This document shows positions 17,933 through 26,762 of a DNA stretch of 56,723 bases, one piece after another (position 1 is the stretch's first letter; each line of letters starts with the position of its first letter). The translations under genes and the position numbers were made by a program. The stretch is from Verrucomicrobiia bacterium Tous-C4TDCM (GTDB lineage: Bacteria > Verrucomicrobiota > Verrucomicrobiia > Verrucomicrobiales > Akkermansiaceae). The DNA lies in NCBI GenBank assembly GCA_002304315.1, contig NEUO01000004.1, positions 1-56,723 on the forward strand, read 5' to 3'. The notes beneath the pieces are model-generated. The model saw only the letters and a program-made list of their open reading frames with translations, ran no database searches and was not told the origin of the DNA.

Positions 17933-20365
17933 TTACGGCCGTTCGCGGAGCAATTGCCGTAAGATATCGAGGTCGACGGGTTTGACCAAATGGCGATCAA
18001 AGCCCGCCTCTTGAGTGAGCGCGCGGTCCTCGTCCCTGCCATAGCCGGTCATCGCCACGAGGAAAGTTCCCGCCGTGGCCGGCATGGCACGGAGTTGGCG
18101 GGCGACTTCGTAGCCGTCCATGCCAGGCAGGCCGATGTCGAGCAGCACCACGTCGGGCACGAATTCGGCGGCGGCGACGATGGCATCGGGACCGGTGAAA
18201 GCGGTCCGTGTCTCGTGGCCGCGCATGCCTTGGAGCGTGGCCATGGTCCAGGCGGAATCCTCGTTGTCATCGACGATGAGAATCCGGTGCGGGGTGTTGT
18301 GGGCCTCAGCCGCGGGCGGCGGAGCAGGCGCAGCGGCGGCGGCGAGGATGGGCAGGCGGACGATGAATTCGCTGCCGTGGCCGAGTCCTTCGCTGCGCGC
18401 CTCGACACTGCCGCCGTGAAGCTTCACCAGCCGCTGCACGAGGGTCAGGCCGATTCCCAGCCCGCCATGCGCACGATCCAGCGAGCGGTTGGCCTGCACG
18501 AAGAGATCGAAGATGCGCGGGAGCAGCTCGGGCGCGATGCCGATGCCGTTATCGCGCACACGCACAATGACCTCCGGCGGCTCCTCGCCGAGCGGTTCGG
18601 CGCGCTCGGCACGTACGGAAATATGGCAACCTGGCCCGCTGTATTTGCACGCATTGGTCAGGAGATTGCCGAAGACCTGATCGAGCCGGGTGGCATCCGC
18701 GTGAAGGAAAACCGGCTCGGCCGGGAGTTTAATGGTGATTTCCTGGCCGCGCGCTTCGATGCCCCGCTCCGCAAGACTCGCCGCTGCGTCCAGCACGGCT
18801 TCGAGCGCCACCACTTCCAGGCGCAATTCGATCTTTCCCTCGGTGATGCGCGAGACATCGAGCAGATCGTCGATCATCTCGCTCATGTTTTCGATCTGGC
18901 GGCTGAGGATCTCCACGGCCTGCCCGGTCGCCTCCACGGAAGCGCCCGGCGTCTGCAAGATCTCGGTAGCGCTGCGCAGCGGTGCCAGCGGATTGCGCAG
19001 TTCGTGGGCGAGCATGCCCAGGAATTCATCCTTGCTGCGGTCCGCCCGGACGAGATCCGCGGCGCGATCCGCGATGGATCGCTCCAGCGCGTGGCGCTCG
19101 GAAGTATCCGCGAAGTAGCAGACCGCGGCGTACCGCCCATCCGGCAGAGTGAAGCGCTGCACCTCCCATTCATAGGATTCCTCCACGTCGAGATCCCGAC
19201 GCGTCTCGGTGAAGGACGGCGAGACGTAGCGCTCGCCGGTTTCCAGCGTGTGCCGGAAAATGTCCGCGATCCGTCCGCCGACTTTCTCTCCCCAAAGCAC
19301 CTTCACCACTTCGGTGAAATCCAGGCCCACCAGCGGATCGACGTGGGCGAAAATCGGCAAGGCCCGGGTGTTGACCTGTTGCAGCCGGAAATGGTCATCC
19401 ACCACATACATGCCGATCGGGGCGTTCTCAACCAGGCTGGAAAACAGACTCTGGCTCGCTTGCAACGCCTGCTCGGCCCGCTTGCGTGCCGTGATGTCCG
19501 TGAGGTTTTCCAGCACCGCGGCAGGGTGGCCCTCGCCGTCGCGATCCAGCGTCTTGCGGGCGAGCACCGTCAGGCGGCGTCCATCGCGCGCCGTATGCAC
19601 CAGCTCGCCGATCCAGCGGTCTTTCCGGTGCAGCTCGGCGGCCATCTGTTCCACGGGGATCGGGAATTCGGTCTGGAGCAGAAGATGGCTGACCTTCCCC
19701 ATCGCCTCTTCCCGGGACCAGCCATACAGCTGTTCCGCTCCATGGTTCCAATAGCGGATTCGGCTCTCCATGTCGCGCACGATGATGGCGTCGTGGGTCA
19801 GGTCGAGCAGCCGTGCCTTTTCGGCCAGCTCCCGGGCCTTTTGCGAAAGTTCGGCGGTGATCAGCGCGCGGGCGGCGATTTCCTCCCGCAGGCGCGCGTT
19901 CACGTCCTCCGCCGCGTCGGTCAATTGATGCTGGCGCACCGCCCCGAGCAGCAGCGCCTCGTTCAGCGCCATCGCCGTCTCGTGGAAGTGAGCGGTTTCC
20001 GTCACCTGGATCATCATGCCGACGTGGTGCTCGTCCGCCTTCATCGGCCAGATCGTGTAGGACCAGAAGACCGGATGGGGTTTGGCATCCTCCTTCTGGA
20101 TATGGCGCTCGGGCCTTCCCGTGCGGAACACGCGGTCGAGCAGCGTCACGCATTCATCCCGCGCCGGCAGCAGGTCCTGGAGCGGCCGGCCGACGAGGCG
20201 CTCCAGCGGCTGATCCAGCAGCACGCAAAAGGCAGGGTTGGCATAACGCAGGATGTGCGTGGCCCCGTCCACCGTGGCGATCGGCAAAGGCGCGTGCTCG
20301 GTGATCGCGACGCAAAGGCCCGACAAGTCGGGCGGCAGGCCGGCTGGGTTGGATTCCACGCTCAT
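17933..20365 (-). CDS. Multi-PAS hybrid histidine kinase with receiver domain
   Basis: An 810-aa protein from the ATG at 20365. Order: PAS (about 15-125), a coiled-coil stretch (about 135-190), PAS (about 190-300, IRYWNHGAEQLYGWSREEA), PAS (about 305-425, ENAPIGMYVVDDHFRLQQVN), HisKA with the phospho-acceptor His 454 in LGMLAHELRNPLAPLRS, HATPase (LLTNACKYSG, RDNGIGI, GGLGIGL), and a C-terminal receiver domain (ILIVDDNEDSA, phospho-Asp in VVLLDIGLPGMDGYE, MTGYG, LVKP). No membrane segment is visible, so it is a cytosolic sensor. It follows the KaiC-like gene by 7 bp and is the third gene of the operon 22363-17933. No separate output regulator is encoded next to it. Confidence 0.93.
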   Translation of the reverse strand: MSVESNPAGLPPDLSGLCVAITEHAPLPIATVDGATHILRYANPAFCVLLDQPLERLVGRPLQDLLPARDECVTLLDRVFRTGRPERHIQKEDAKPHPVFWSYTIWPMKADEHHVGMMIQVTETAHFHETAMALNEALLLGAVRQHQLTDAAEDVNARLREEIAARALITAELSQKARELAEKARLLDLTHDAIIVRDMESRIRYWNHGAEQLYGWSREEAMGKVSHLLLQTEFPIPVEQMAAELHRKDRWIGELVHTARDGRRLTVLARKTLDRDGEGHPAAVLENLTDITARKRAEQALQASQSLFSSLVENAPIGMYVVDDHFRLQQVNTRALPIFAHVDPLVGLDFTEVVKVLWGEKVGGRIADIFRHTLETGERYVSPSFTETRRDLDVEESYEWEVQRFTLPDGRYAAVCYFADTSERHALERSIADRAADLVRADRSKDEFLGMLAHELRNPLAPLRSATEILQTPGASVEATGQAVEILSRQIENMSEMIDDLLDVSRITEGKIELRLEVVALEAVLDAAASLAERGIEARGQEITIKLPAEPVFLHADATRLDQVFGNLLTNACKYSGPGCHISVRAERAEPLGEEPPEVIVRVRDNGIGIAPELLPRIFDLFVQANRSLDRAHGGLGIGLTLVQRLVKLHGGSVEARSEGLGHGSEFIVRLPILAAAAAPAPPPAAEAHNTPHRILIVDDNEDSAWTMATLQGMRGHETRTAFTGPDAIVAAAEFVPDVVLLDIGLPGMDGYEVARQLRAMPATAGTFLVAMTGYGRDEDRALTQEAGFDRHLVKPVDLDILRQLLRERP

Positions 20366-20372
20366 CGTTTCA

Positions 20373-21929
20373 CTATTTCGCCTTTGGTTCCGGCACGGCA
20401 TCTTCCCGCTTGCCGACACGCGTCGGGATGCCGGTGGTGAGGCCGGTGTAATCGGTCTGGCGCGGCTGGATAATCACCACGCCTTTGTCCGTGATGACGT
20501 ATTCCCGGATGTCTTTGCTATGATTGCCACCGCGCATTTTGATCACGACCATCACTTTGCGAAGCTGGCCGTCGATCTCGACATAGCGCATCCGGATGAT
20601 GTCATCGGTGAGGAAGGAAATCGCGTAATGGCTGAACGGCATCGCGGTGAAGGTGTCCTCCACTTCGACCGTGCTCAGGATGGTGATCCCGGCGCCGGTC
20701 AGCGCGTTGATCATCCGGTAAAGCCACTCGCGGAAGTCCGCGCGGAATCCCGGCGCGAGCGCCATTTCGAAACCGACCAGCGAATCGATGACCAGCCGCT
20801 TGGCGCCGACGCGCGCGATGGCGTCGAGGATTTCCTGCAAGGTTTCATCGACCGAGAGATCGAGCGGGCGGAGGTAGAGGATTTCGAGGGTTCCCTTCTT
20901 CTGCGGCGTCTTGAGATTCAGTCCGAAACCGGAAGCGCGGTCGGCGTAACCCTTGGGGCGTTCCTCGAAGACGGCAATGATTCCGGGTTCCCCCTGGCGC
21001 AGGCCTTCGGCGATGAACTGCGTGGCCAGTGCCGACTTCCCCGTGCCCGATGGTCCCGCGATGAGCAGGCTGTCGCCTTCCAGCAGGCCGCCGCCCAGCA
21101 TCTTGTCCAGTTCGGGAATGCCGATGGAAAGCCGCTGCCGCCGCTCCGACCGCACCTTCTTCTCGACCAGGCCCAGCGTGCGCGAAAACGCCTGCACGCC
21201 CGCCGCGCTGATACGGATCGTATGGAGGCCCGGCACGGACTCCTGCCCGCGCAGCTTCATGACTTGCAGCTTGCGCACCACGGAATTTCTCTCCGGCACC
21301 TGCGACAGCCAGAGCAGCGCGTCGGCGATGGTGAAAACGGGATTGTCTTTGACCTCCTCGGGAGCGTATTCACCGACGAGGAAGGTGGTGGCTTCCCAAC
21401 TGGTCAAAAACTGGGCAAGGCGCTGGATGAAAACCTGCATGTCCAGCTCGCTTGCGCCGCTCATTGCCTTGCGCACCACGGTGCGGAACGAGTCCACCAC
21501 GACGAGGCTCGGGCCGACCGCCTCGACCTGCTTGACGATTTCCTCAAACACCGCGTCGAGGTTCCTTTCAAGGACCACATCGGCCAGATTGATAAAGCGG
21601 ATGGCCCGGCCCAGCTTGGCTTCGTCGAAGAAGGCGAACTGCTGCTGGTAGCGCAGCATCTTCATCGCCGGTTCTCCCAAAACGGTGAAATAGAGCGCGG
21701 GCTTTTTCTCCGTGGCATTGGCGAAGACGATCTGGTGGGCCAGCGTCGTCTTCCCGCAACCGGGAGTGCCGGCGATGATGTTGAACGAAAATTCCGGGAT
21801 GCCGCCGCCGAGGATGTCGTCGAGGCCGCGCACGCCGCTGGGGATTTTGCGGATTACCACCTTTGCCGGCGGCCGCGAGGGCCCTTTCTTGGACTGCGGA
21901 CGTTCCGCAGGAGTTTTAGCCTTTTTCAT
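20373..21929 (-). CDS. Double-domain KaiC-like ATPase
   Basis: A 518-aa RecA-fold protein with two KaiC domains in tandem, as in cyanobacterial KaiC (about 519 aa). Walker A in domain 1 is AGTPGCGKTT (54-62), Walker B LVVVDSF (142-148). Walker A in domain 2 is AGPSGTGKSA (291-300), followed by IIAVFEERPKGY with the catalytic Glu pair. The C-terminal segment AISFLTDDIIRMRYVEI matches the region carrying the KaiC phosphosites; by eye the Ser is kept but the adjacent Thr is Phe. No kaiA or kaiB is in the window. The start ATG at 21929 overlaps the stop of the preceding gene (ATGA). A signalling role with the downstream kinase is inferred. Confidence 0.93.
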   Translation of the reverse strand: MKKAKTPAERPQSKKGPSRPPAKVVIRKIPSGVRGLDDILGGGIPEFSFNIIAGTPGCGKTTLAHQIVFANATEKKPALYFTVLGEPAMKMLRYQQQFAFFDEAKLGRAIRFINLADVVLERNLDAVFEEIVKQVEAVGPSLVVVDSFRTVVRKAMSGASELDMQVFIQRLAQFLTSWEATTFLVGEYAPEEVKDNPVFTIADALLWLSQVPERNSVVRKLQVMKLRGQESVPGLHTIRISAAGVQAFSRTLGLVEKKVRSERRQRLSIGIPELDKMLGGGLLEGDSLLIAGPSGTGKSALATQFIAEGLRQGEPGIIAVFEERPKGYADRASGFGLNLKTPQKKGTLEILYLRPLDLSVDETLQEILDAIARVGAKRLVIDSLVGFEMALAPGFRADFREWLYRMINALTGAGITILSTVEVEDTFTAMPFSHYAISFLTDDIIRMRYVEIDGQLRKVMVVIKMRGGNHSKDIREYVITDKGVVIIQPRQTDYTGLTTGIPTRVGKREDAVPEPKAK

Positions 21930-22363
21930 GATGGGTCGTCGTTGCTGAAATGGGTTTCGTCGAGAGTCAGTTTCGGCCACACGTCGCGCAGCATCCGCAA
22001 GGTGAGACTGCGGCCGATGAATGCTTCCAACAGGCCGAGCAGTTGCGCGAGCAGCACCACGCTCCCCTCGGCGACTTTTTGCAGCTCCGCAGGCGTTCCC
22101 GTCTCCTCAACTCCGCCCAAGGAGCCATCGGCCTGCACTTGCACCGCGCGCAGCGCCGGAGCCTCCGATGCCGCCATTGCAAGGGCTCGTGAGAGAAGCG
22201 CACAAAAGCCGGCCTTGCCCATCAGCGTCGCGAGATGAGGGCGTAGTTTTTCGCAAACCTCAAAGGCGGCCGGAGTGTGCGGTCGGCCTGCCTTTCCCCC
22301 TTGCGTCTCGAAAGCGACGAGTCGCTCGGCGAATTCCCGCATCAAGGGCGTGGCGCGGCTCAT
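21926..22363 (-). CDS. Uncharacterised 145-aa protein, first gene of the KaiC/kinase operon
   Basis: Starts at the ATG at 22363, preceded by a GGGGAG ribosome-binding sequence. It appears helical, with runs EVCEKLRPHLATLMGKAGF, ALLSRALAMAASEAPALRAV and VVLLAQLLGLLEAFIGRSLTL. There is no signal peptide, and the hydrophobic helix near residues 105-125 is too polar for a sure membrane anchor. Its stop codon overlaps the kaiC-like start by four bases, so translation is coupled. I recall similar proteins next to KaiC-like genes in other environmental bacteria, but no function is known to me. It is a candidate partner, input or adaptor of the KaiC-like ATPase. Confidence 0.85.
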   Translation of the reverse strand: MSRATPLMREFAERLVAFETQGGKAGRPHTPAAFEVCEKLRPHLATLMGKAGFCALLSRALAMAASEAPALRAVQVQADGSLGGVEETGTPAELQKVAEGSVVLLAQLLGLLEAFIGRSLTLRMLRDVWPKLTLDETHFSNDDPS

Positions 22364-22726
22364 CGGAAGCTCCCCCGAGCGGAGTTCGTTGGCATTGCCG
22401 TAGGGGGGAAGGGGGCCATTGGACCTGTATGATGGGCGCGTCCGGGGGATGAGCAAGGATCATTCTTTTCCCGTCGGTGCCCGCCGCCCCAACGGAATGC
22501 ATTAGCGAACCACTGTTGTGTCGAGGTGGCTGGAACTCGACCATCTCGTCCAATCCGGTGGCCAAACTCTTATGATATATCACCCTGTCAAATTCCTGAT
22601 GCTCGAATGCAGGAAGGCGCATCGCGACCCGCCATCTTCGCGAAATCGCGTGCCTTTCCTGCCGGCACGGCCTCGCACCGGGGACCCGGCGGGAACCCGC
22701 ACCGTCGGACCGGTCGGGAAGAAGGA
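22364..22726. other. Non-coding gap, 363 bp
   Basis: No convincing gene. Short open frames exist on both strands but lack coherent protein character and ribosome-binding sites. The right half must contain the promoter region of the KaiC operon (reading left) or the tail of the phosphoesterase remnant; I see no clear promoter or hairpin. Confidence 0.5.
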
Positions 22727-23558
22727 TTACTTGGCGACGGGGAGCGCCAGCGGGCGGTCCATCGGGAATTTCCATTTCCAGCCGGCGGCCTCGCGGATCC
22801 GGTAGGCGGCGATGATCCGGTCGCCGGTGATGTGGACGACGAAGAAGCCCTTGGCGGTCTGGCCGGTGTTGACGACCGGCAGTTCGGGAGCGGAGGAACC
22901 TTCGGGTTTGTATTTCAGGATGCCGGTTCCGGTGTGACCGCAGAAGAAGCTGGCGACCGGATAGGGCGCGACGGCGGCATGGAAGACCGCCCAGTCTTCG
23001 GCGTGCCACCAGTCGGTGTCGAAGCCGCAATGGGACAGAATGATCACCGGGCGGTCCTTGCCCGCGGCGTGCTTCTCGAGCGAGGACTTGAGGAAGGTCA
23101 GCGCGCCCTGGGGATCGTGCCAGACGCGGTTGTAGCGGATCTTCGCGTGTTGGGTGTCGGCCGGGTAAATGTTTGCCTGGACGAAGTGGACGTCGTCGAG
23201 GTCGAAGGAGTAGTGCAGGTCTTTCGGGCAGAGCTCCTTCAGCCAGCCGAGTTCCTGACGGCGGAGGTTGCGCTCCTTGAGCTTGGCCTGCATCGAGAAG
23301 CCGTGTTTCTCGGCGCCGACCGGCGGACCGTCGTGGTTGCCGTAGCCGTCGAACACCGGATACTTGAGCAGGCCGCCCTTGCCGGTTAGTCCGAAGTCGC
23401 GGGTGTAGTAGCTCCACTGGAGCTCCGTCTCGCCTTTCTTGTCGCCGTCGTCGATGATTTCTCCGTTTGAAGGTCAGGTCGCGGGCAAGGGCCTGAGCCA
23501 ATGCCGCGAGCAAGAGGGTGGCCGCGAGGCGGCCGAGCCGGGATCTCAGGGGATGCAT
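22727..23558 (-). pseudogene. Metallophosphoesterase with internal deletion and frameshift
   Basis: The N-terminal end from the ATG at 23558 reads MHPLRSRLGRLAATLLLAAL and AQALARDLTF, a signal peptide. Immediately after, one base out of frame, comes EIIDDGDKKGETELQWSYY, then GLLKYPVFDGYGNHDGPP (the GNHD metal-binding block), SHCGFDTDWW and FFCGHTGTGI (GHTG block). Between LTF and EIIDDGD the first metal-ligand block (DxH) and about 40 residues are absent. The gene therefore carries both a deletion and a frame change at about 23462 and is probably dead. An intact but different phosphoesterase follows on the other strand. Confidence 0.8.
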
Positions 23559-23751
23559 GGTTTGGAGCTTGGGCTTCTTCAAGATACCGGTCGAGGGAGC
23601 GGGTTTCATGCACTGGTGTTAGAAAAACGAATATCTCCGTCCGGGTCCGGCAGTTCCCCGGGGCGAGCTTTCGCGAATCGCCCGGTGCCCTTTGCAGGAC
23701 GATCCCAACATTTCGTAAGTGTTCCCGTCGCCCCCGCGGTGAAAAGTGTTC

Positions 23752-24969
23752 ATGAAGGAACTTCAAGGGAGGAGGGAAGTCTTCGGAATCGGCTCGCGGA
23801 TTGGGGCTTTGATTCTGGCCCTGACTTTTCCGTCCCTTGCAGCGGAGCCCGGCGAGGTGGCGGGCTTGATTCTCACGTGGCAGCGGGACCCGTCATCGAC
23901 GATGACCATCGACTGGTACGAGACGTCGCCGCTTGAGAAGCCGGTGTTGCTTCACCGCCGGAAGGGGACCGCTGCTTGGAAGAGCTCGACTCCCGTGGCG
24001 GGCGATTTCCCCCATGCCCCGGGGCGGACGGTTTACCGGGTCGAGCTGACCGGCTTGGAGCCGGACGGGGTCTATGAATTCCGTCCTGCGGAACGGGAGC
24101 GGCCCTATCATTTCCGGACCATGCCGGAGCGCCTGACCCGGAACCTGCGGGTGGTGGCGGGCGGCGACACCGCGCCGGCCGGGGTCTTCGAGAAGATCAA
24201 CGCGATGGCCGCCTCACTGAAGCCGGATTTCATCCTGTGGGGCGGCGATTATTCCTACTCCGACGGCAAGGCGGGCGAGATCAAGAAGGAGATCCTTTGG
24301 CACGAGAACATCCGCGCCCATCTGATCGGCACGGACCGTCGGGTGATCCCCGTGATCGCGGCGATCGGCAACCACGAGGTGAACAGCGCGGTTGCGCCGT
24401 ACTATGAGGCGAACTTCGCGTTTCCCGCGGAGGACACCTATGGCGTGCTGGATTTCGGCGACTACCTCAGCGTGTGGGTACTCGATACCAATCACCGCGC
24501 GCGGATTGCCGGCAAACAGACCGAGTGGTTCGCGGCGTCGCTGGCTGCAAGGGCGAGAGATCCGCGGCGCATCCTGATTCCGGTGTATCACGTGCCAGCC
24601 TATCCCTCGGTGCGCAAGGACGAGGGCACCACGCTCGAGATCCGCCAACACTGGGTGCCGCTTTTCGAGAAGGCCGGTGTCAGCGCCGCTTTCGAGCACC
24701 ACGATCACGCCTACAAGCGGACCCACCCGCTGCTGGGAGGAAAAGTGCAGGACGCCCCGGCGAAGGGCGTCACCTACCTCGGCGACGGCGCGTGGGGAGC
24801 CAGCATTCGCAAGGTCCGGCCGCCGGCGGACGTGCCACACATCGCGAAGTCGCAGTCGGTCAACCACCTGTTCTTCTTCGAGATCGGGCCGGAGGGGCCG
24901 CTGAAGTTCCAGGCGATCAGCGTGACGGGCGAGGTGTTCGACCGCTTCGAACTGCCGCGCCAGCGCTGA
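23752..24969 (+). CDS. Exported purple-acid-phosphatase-like metallophosphoesterase
   Basis: About 405 aa, starting at the ATG at 23752 with a signal peptide ending PSLAAEP. An N-terminal fibronectin-like domain (GLILTWQRDPSSTMTIDWYE, then VYRVELTGLEPDGVYEFR) is followed by a calcineurin-type phosphoesterase domain: GGDTAP, WGGDYSY, AIGNHEVN, PVYHVPAYPS and EHHDHAYKRTHP carry the metal-ligand blocks of purple acid phosphatases. Such enzymes release phosphate from esters in the periplasm. It stands alone on the plus strand. A 9-bp tandem repeat begins exactly at its stop codon. Confidence 0.88.
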   Translation: MKELQGRREVFGIGSRIGALILALTFPSLAAEPGEVAGLILTWQRDPSSTMTIDWYETSPLEKPVLLHRRKGTAAWKSSTPVAGDFPHAPGRTVYRVELTGLEPDGVYEFRPAERERPYHFRTMPERLTRNLRVVAGGDTAPAGVFEKINAMAASLKPDFILWGGDYSYSDGKAGEIKKEILWHENIRAHLIGTDRRVIPVIAAIGNHEVNSAVAPYYEANFAFPAEDTYGVLDFGDYLSVWVLDTNHRARIAGKQTEWFAASLAARARDPRRILIPVYHVPAYPSVRKDEGTTLEIRQHWVPLFEKAGVSAAFEHHDHAYKRTHPLLGGKVQDAPAKGVTYLGDGAWGASIRKVRPPADVPHIAKSQSVNHLFFFEIGPEGPLKFQAISVTGEVFDRFELPRQR

Positions 24970-25010
24970 GCGGCCGGAGCGGCCGGAGCGGCCGGAGCGG
25001 CCGGAGCGGG
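24968..25010. repeat. Five-copy 9-bp tandem repeat gagcggccg
   Basis: Four perfect copies and a partial fifth (gagcggg) start within the TGA stop codon of the phosphoesterase. The region is GC-only apart from one A per unit. Likely a slippage-prone microsatellite. Confidence 0.95.
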
Positions 25011-25360
25011 CTGCGACGAATCACGAAATGCCACGGACTGCGGACCGGTCGCGACGAAGGAGGTGAGTTCCGCTTCGTCCCCGGTGCCGCGTGAAGCGTC
25101 CCGCCGGACGGCATCGCGGCGGGAGCAGAGGACGGCGCTTTGGGGCGATCTCGTCATCGGAGTGGGCGCTCTTTTTCTCACAGACTTCGAATCCGGTGAG
25201 TCCGGCGCGGCGGCCTCCCGTCCCCGGCGACGATGCAGGGGTCTGCGGTGCCATCGCGCTGGCGCATGCGGCCTTGGAATTCTGCATGCCCGGGGACCTT
25301 CGGGACGGCTGCTGACCCAAGTTCTTCGGGGTTTCGACGGGCACCGGACTCGCGCGCCGG
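25011..25360. other. Gap without recognised gene, 350 bp
   Basis: Both strands have open frames here, but their composition (Arg/Pro/Ser-rich on the minus strand) and the lack of any start signal argue against coding. I see no hairpin with a T-run and no tRNA-like fold. It may hold degraded coding sequence. Confidence 0.4.
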
Positions 25361-26516
25361 CTAGCGCGCGCGCAGGTCTAACAGCTTCTCCCCCGCCGCC
25401 CGCAGGATGCCTTCGCTCTTCGCGAAGTGGAAACGGATCAGGTGGTTCACCGGCTCGCGGAAGAAGCTGGAACCCGCCACTCCGGCGACGCCGATCTCCC
25501 TGATCAGCCATTCGGAAGCCACGGTGTCGGTGGCGAAGCCGAGCGAGGAAATGTCGAGCATGACGTAGTAGGCCCCCTGAGGTTCGGTGAAGGGCAGGCC
25601 GAGCTCTCTTAAGTAGCCGAGAGAAGACATCGCGCTTTGCGGTGTAGAGGGAAGTCAAGCCGGCATAGTAGTTGTCGGGCAATTCCAGTCCCGCGACCGC
25701 GGCCTCCTGCAGCGGTGCGGCGGCCCCGACGGTGAGGAAATCGTGGACCTTCCGGGCCTGCGCGATGACCTCCGGCGCGGCATGGACGTAGCCGAGCCGC
25801 CAGCCGGTGATCGAGTAGGTCTTCGACAGCGAATTGCAGGTGATGACCCGCGACGCCGCACCGGGCAGGGCGCAGGCGTAGACGTGCTCGTGCGGCTCGT
25901 AGACGATGTGCTCGTAGGGCTCGTCCATGATCACGAAGGCGTCGTGCTCTTCCGCGAGTTGCAGGATGTAAAGCAGCTCGTCGCGGGTGAAGACCTTGCC
26001 GGTGGGATTGGACGGATTGCAGACGACGATCGCCTTCGGCTTCTGCTCGAAGGCCTTCGCCAGTTCGTCGCGGTCGAAGCCGAAGTCCGGCGGCCGCAGC
26101 GCGACGTAGATCGGCTCGGCACCGGAGAGGATCGCGTCGGCGGCGTAGTTCTCGTAGAAGGGCGAGAAGACGATCACCTTGTCGCCCGGATTGCAGGCGG
26201 TCATCATCGCGACCATCATCGCCTCGGTGCTGCCGCAGGTGACGACCAGGTGCTGGTCGGGATCGACCTCCAGTCCGGTGAAGCGCGAGATTTTCTTCGC
26301 CAGCGCGTCGCGAAAGCGCGGCGCGCCCCAGGTCACGGCATACTGGTGATGCGGCCCGCGGGTCGCGCGTTCCAGCGCGGCGAGCAGTTCTTCCGGCGGA
26401 TCGAAGTCGGGGAATCCCTGGGCGAGATTGATCGCGCCGTGGCGGGTGGCGAGGCGGGAGGTGCCGCGGATCACGGACTCGGTGAAGGCGGACAAGCGGG
26501 TGGCGGTGGCGGGCAT
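25361..26516 (-). pseudogene. Class I/II PLP aminotransferase, frameshifted
   Basis: From the ATG at 26516 the protein shows the fold type I hallmarks: INLAQGFPDFDPPEEL, HHQYAVTWGAPRFRDALA, VVCNPSNPTGKVFT, IMDEPYEHIVYE and the PLP-lysine motif NSLSKTYSITGWRLGY. After KRDVF near 25620 the frame changes by one base; the rest (LRELGLPFTEPQGAYYVMLD and NHLIRFHFAKSEGIL) lies in the next frame and ends at the TAG at 25361. Deleting one base in the cgagagaag stretch restores a continuous protein of about 384 aa, the usual length for methionine/aspartate/kynurenine-type aminotransferases. Either a recent lesion or a sequence error. Confidence 0.88.
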
Positions 26517-26597
26517 GGGTCAGCCCGAAATCGACCCGAGAGAGGGCGCGGGGTCGAGCCTGGAATGTGGATTCGCCGTCCGGCTGAAGAAGATTGG

Positions 26598-26726
26598 GAA
26601 CAACGAAAAAGTCGAAACGAGCGAAAGTAGAAGGCCGCAATCCAGCGGGATCTGAATCCACGGCAGACTTCTATCCGCCAAGGTCAGCAGCCGCAAATTT
26701 CGTTCGTTTCGTCCCTTTCGTTGTTC
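26598..26726. repeat. Intergenic inverted repeat, 29-nt arms built of AACGAAA-like words
   Basis: The left arm begins gaacaacgaaa at 26598; the right arm ends tttcgttgttc at 26726. The two 29-nt arms match at 25 of 29 positions by eye, separated by about 71 nt. Within each arm the words aacgaaa / cgaaacgaa repeat. It lies between the aminotransferase start and the 3' end of the large membrane protein gene. It forms a set with 12414, 32568 and 47980. Confidence 0.85.
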
Positions 26727-26762
26727 AACCGCTTCGGGGAGGGCGCATCGCGGACGGGGCGT

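Noticed and set aside
17990-20440. 816-codon plus-strand frame, as long as the kinase
   Set aside because: Antisense of the histidine kinase; rich in His/Gln/Arg with no domain. Long antisense frames are expected at this GC content.
20373-21929. Cyanobacterial-type kaiABC clock
   Set aside because: No kaiA or kaiB is present and one of the two phosphosite residues is replaced; only a KaiC-like protein can be claimed.
20253-22238. 661-codon plus-strand frame
   Set aside because: Antisense of the KaiC-like gene; no domain recognised.
25021-25344. Minus-strand frame of 107 codons between phosphoesterase and aminotransferase
   Set aside because: Starts plausibly (MPVETPKNLGQQ) but becomes Arg/Pro-rich, has no ribosome-binding site and no recognised family.
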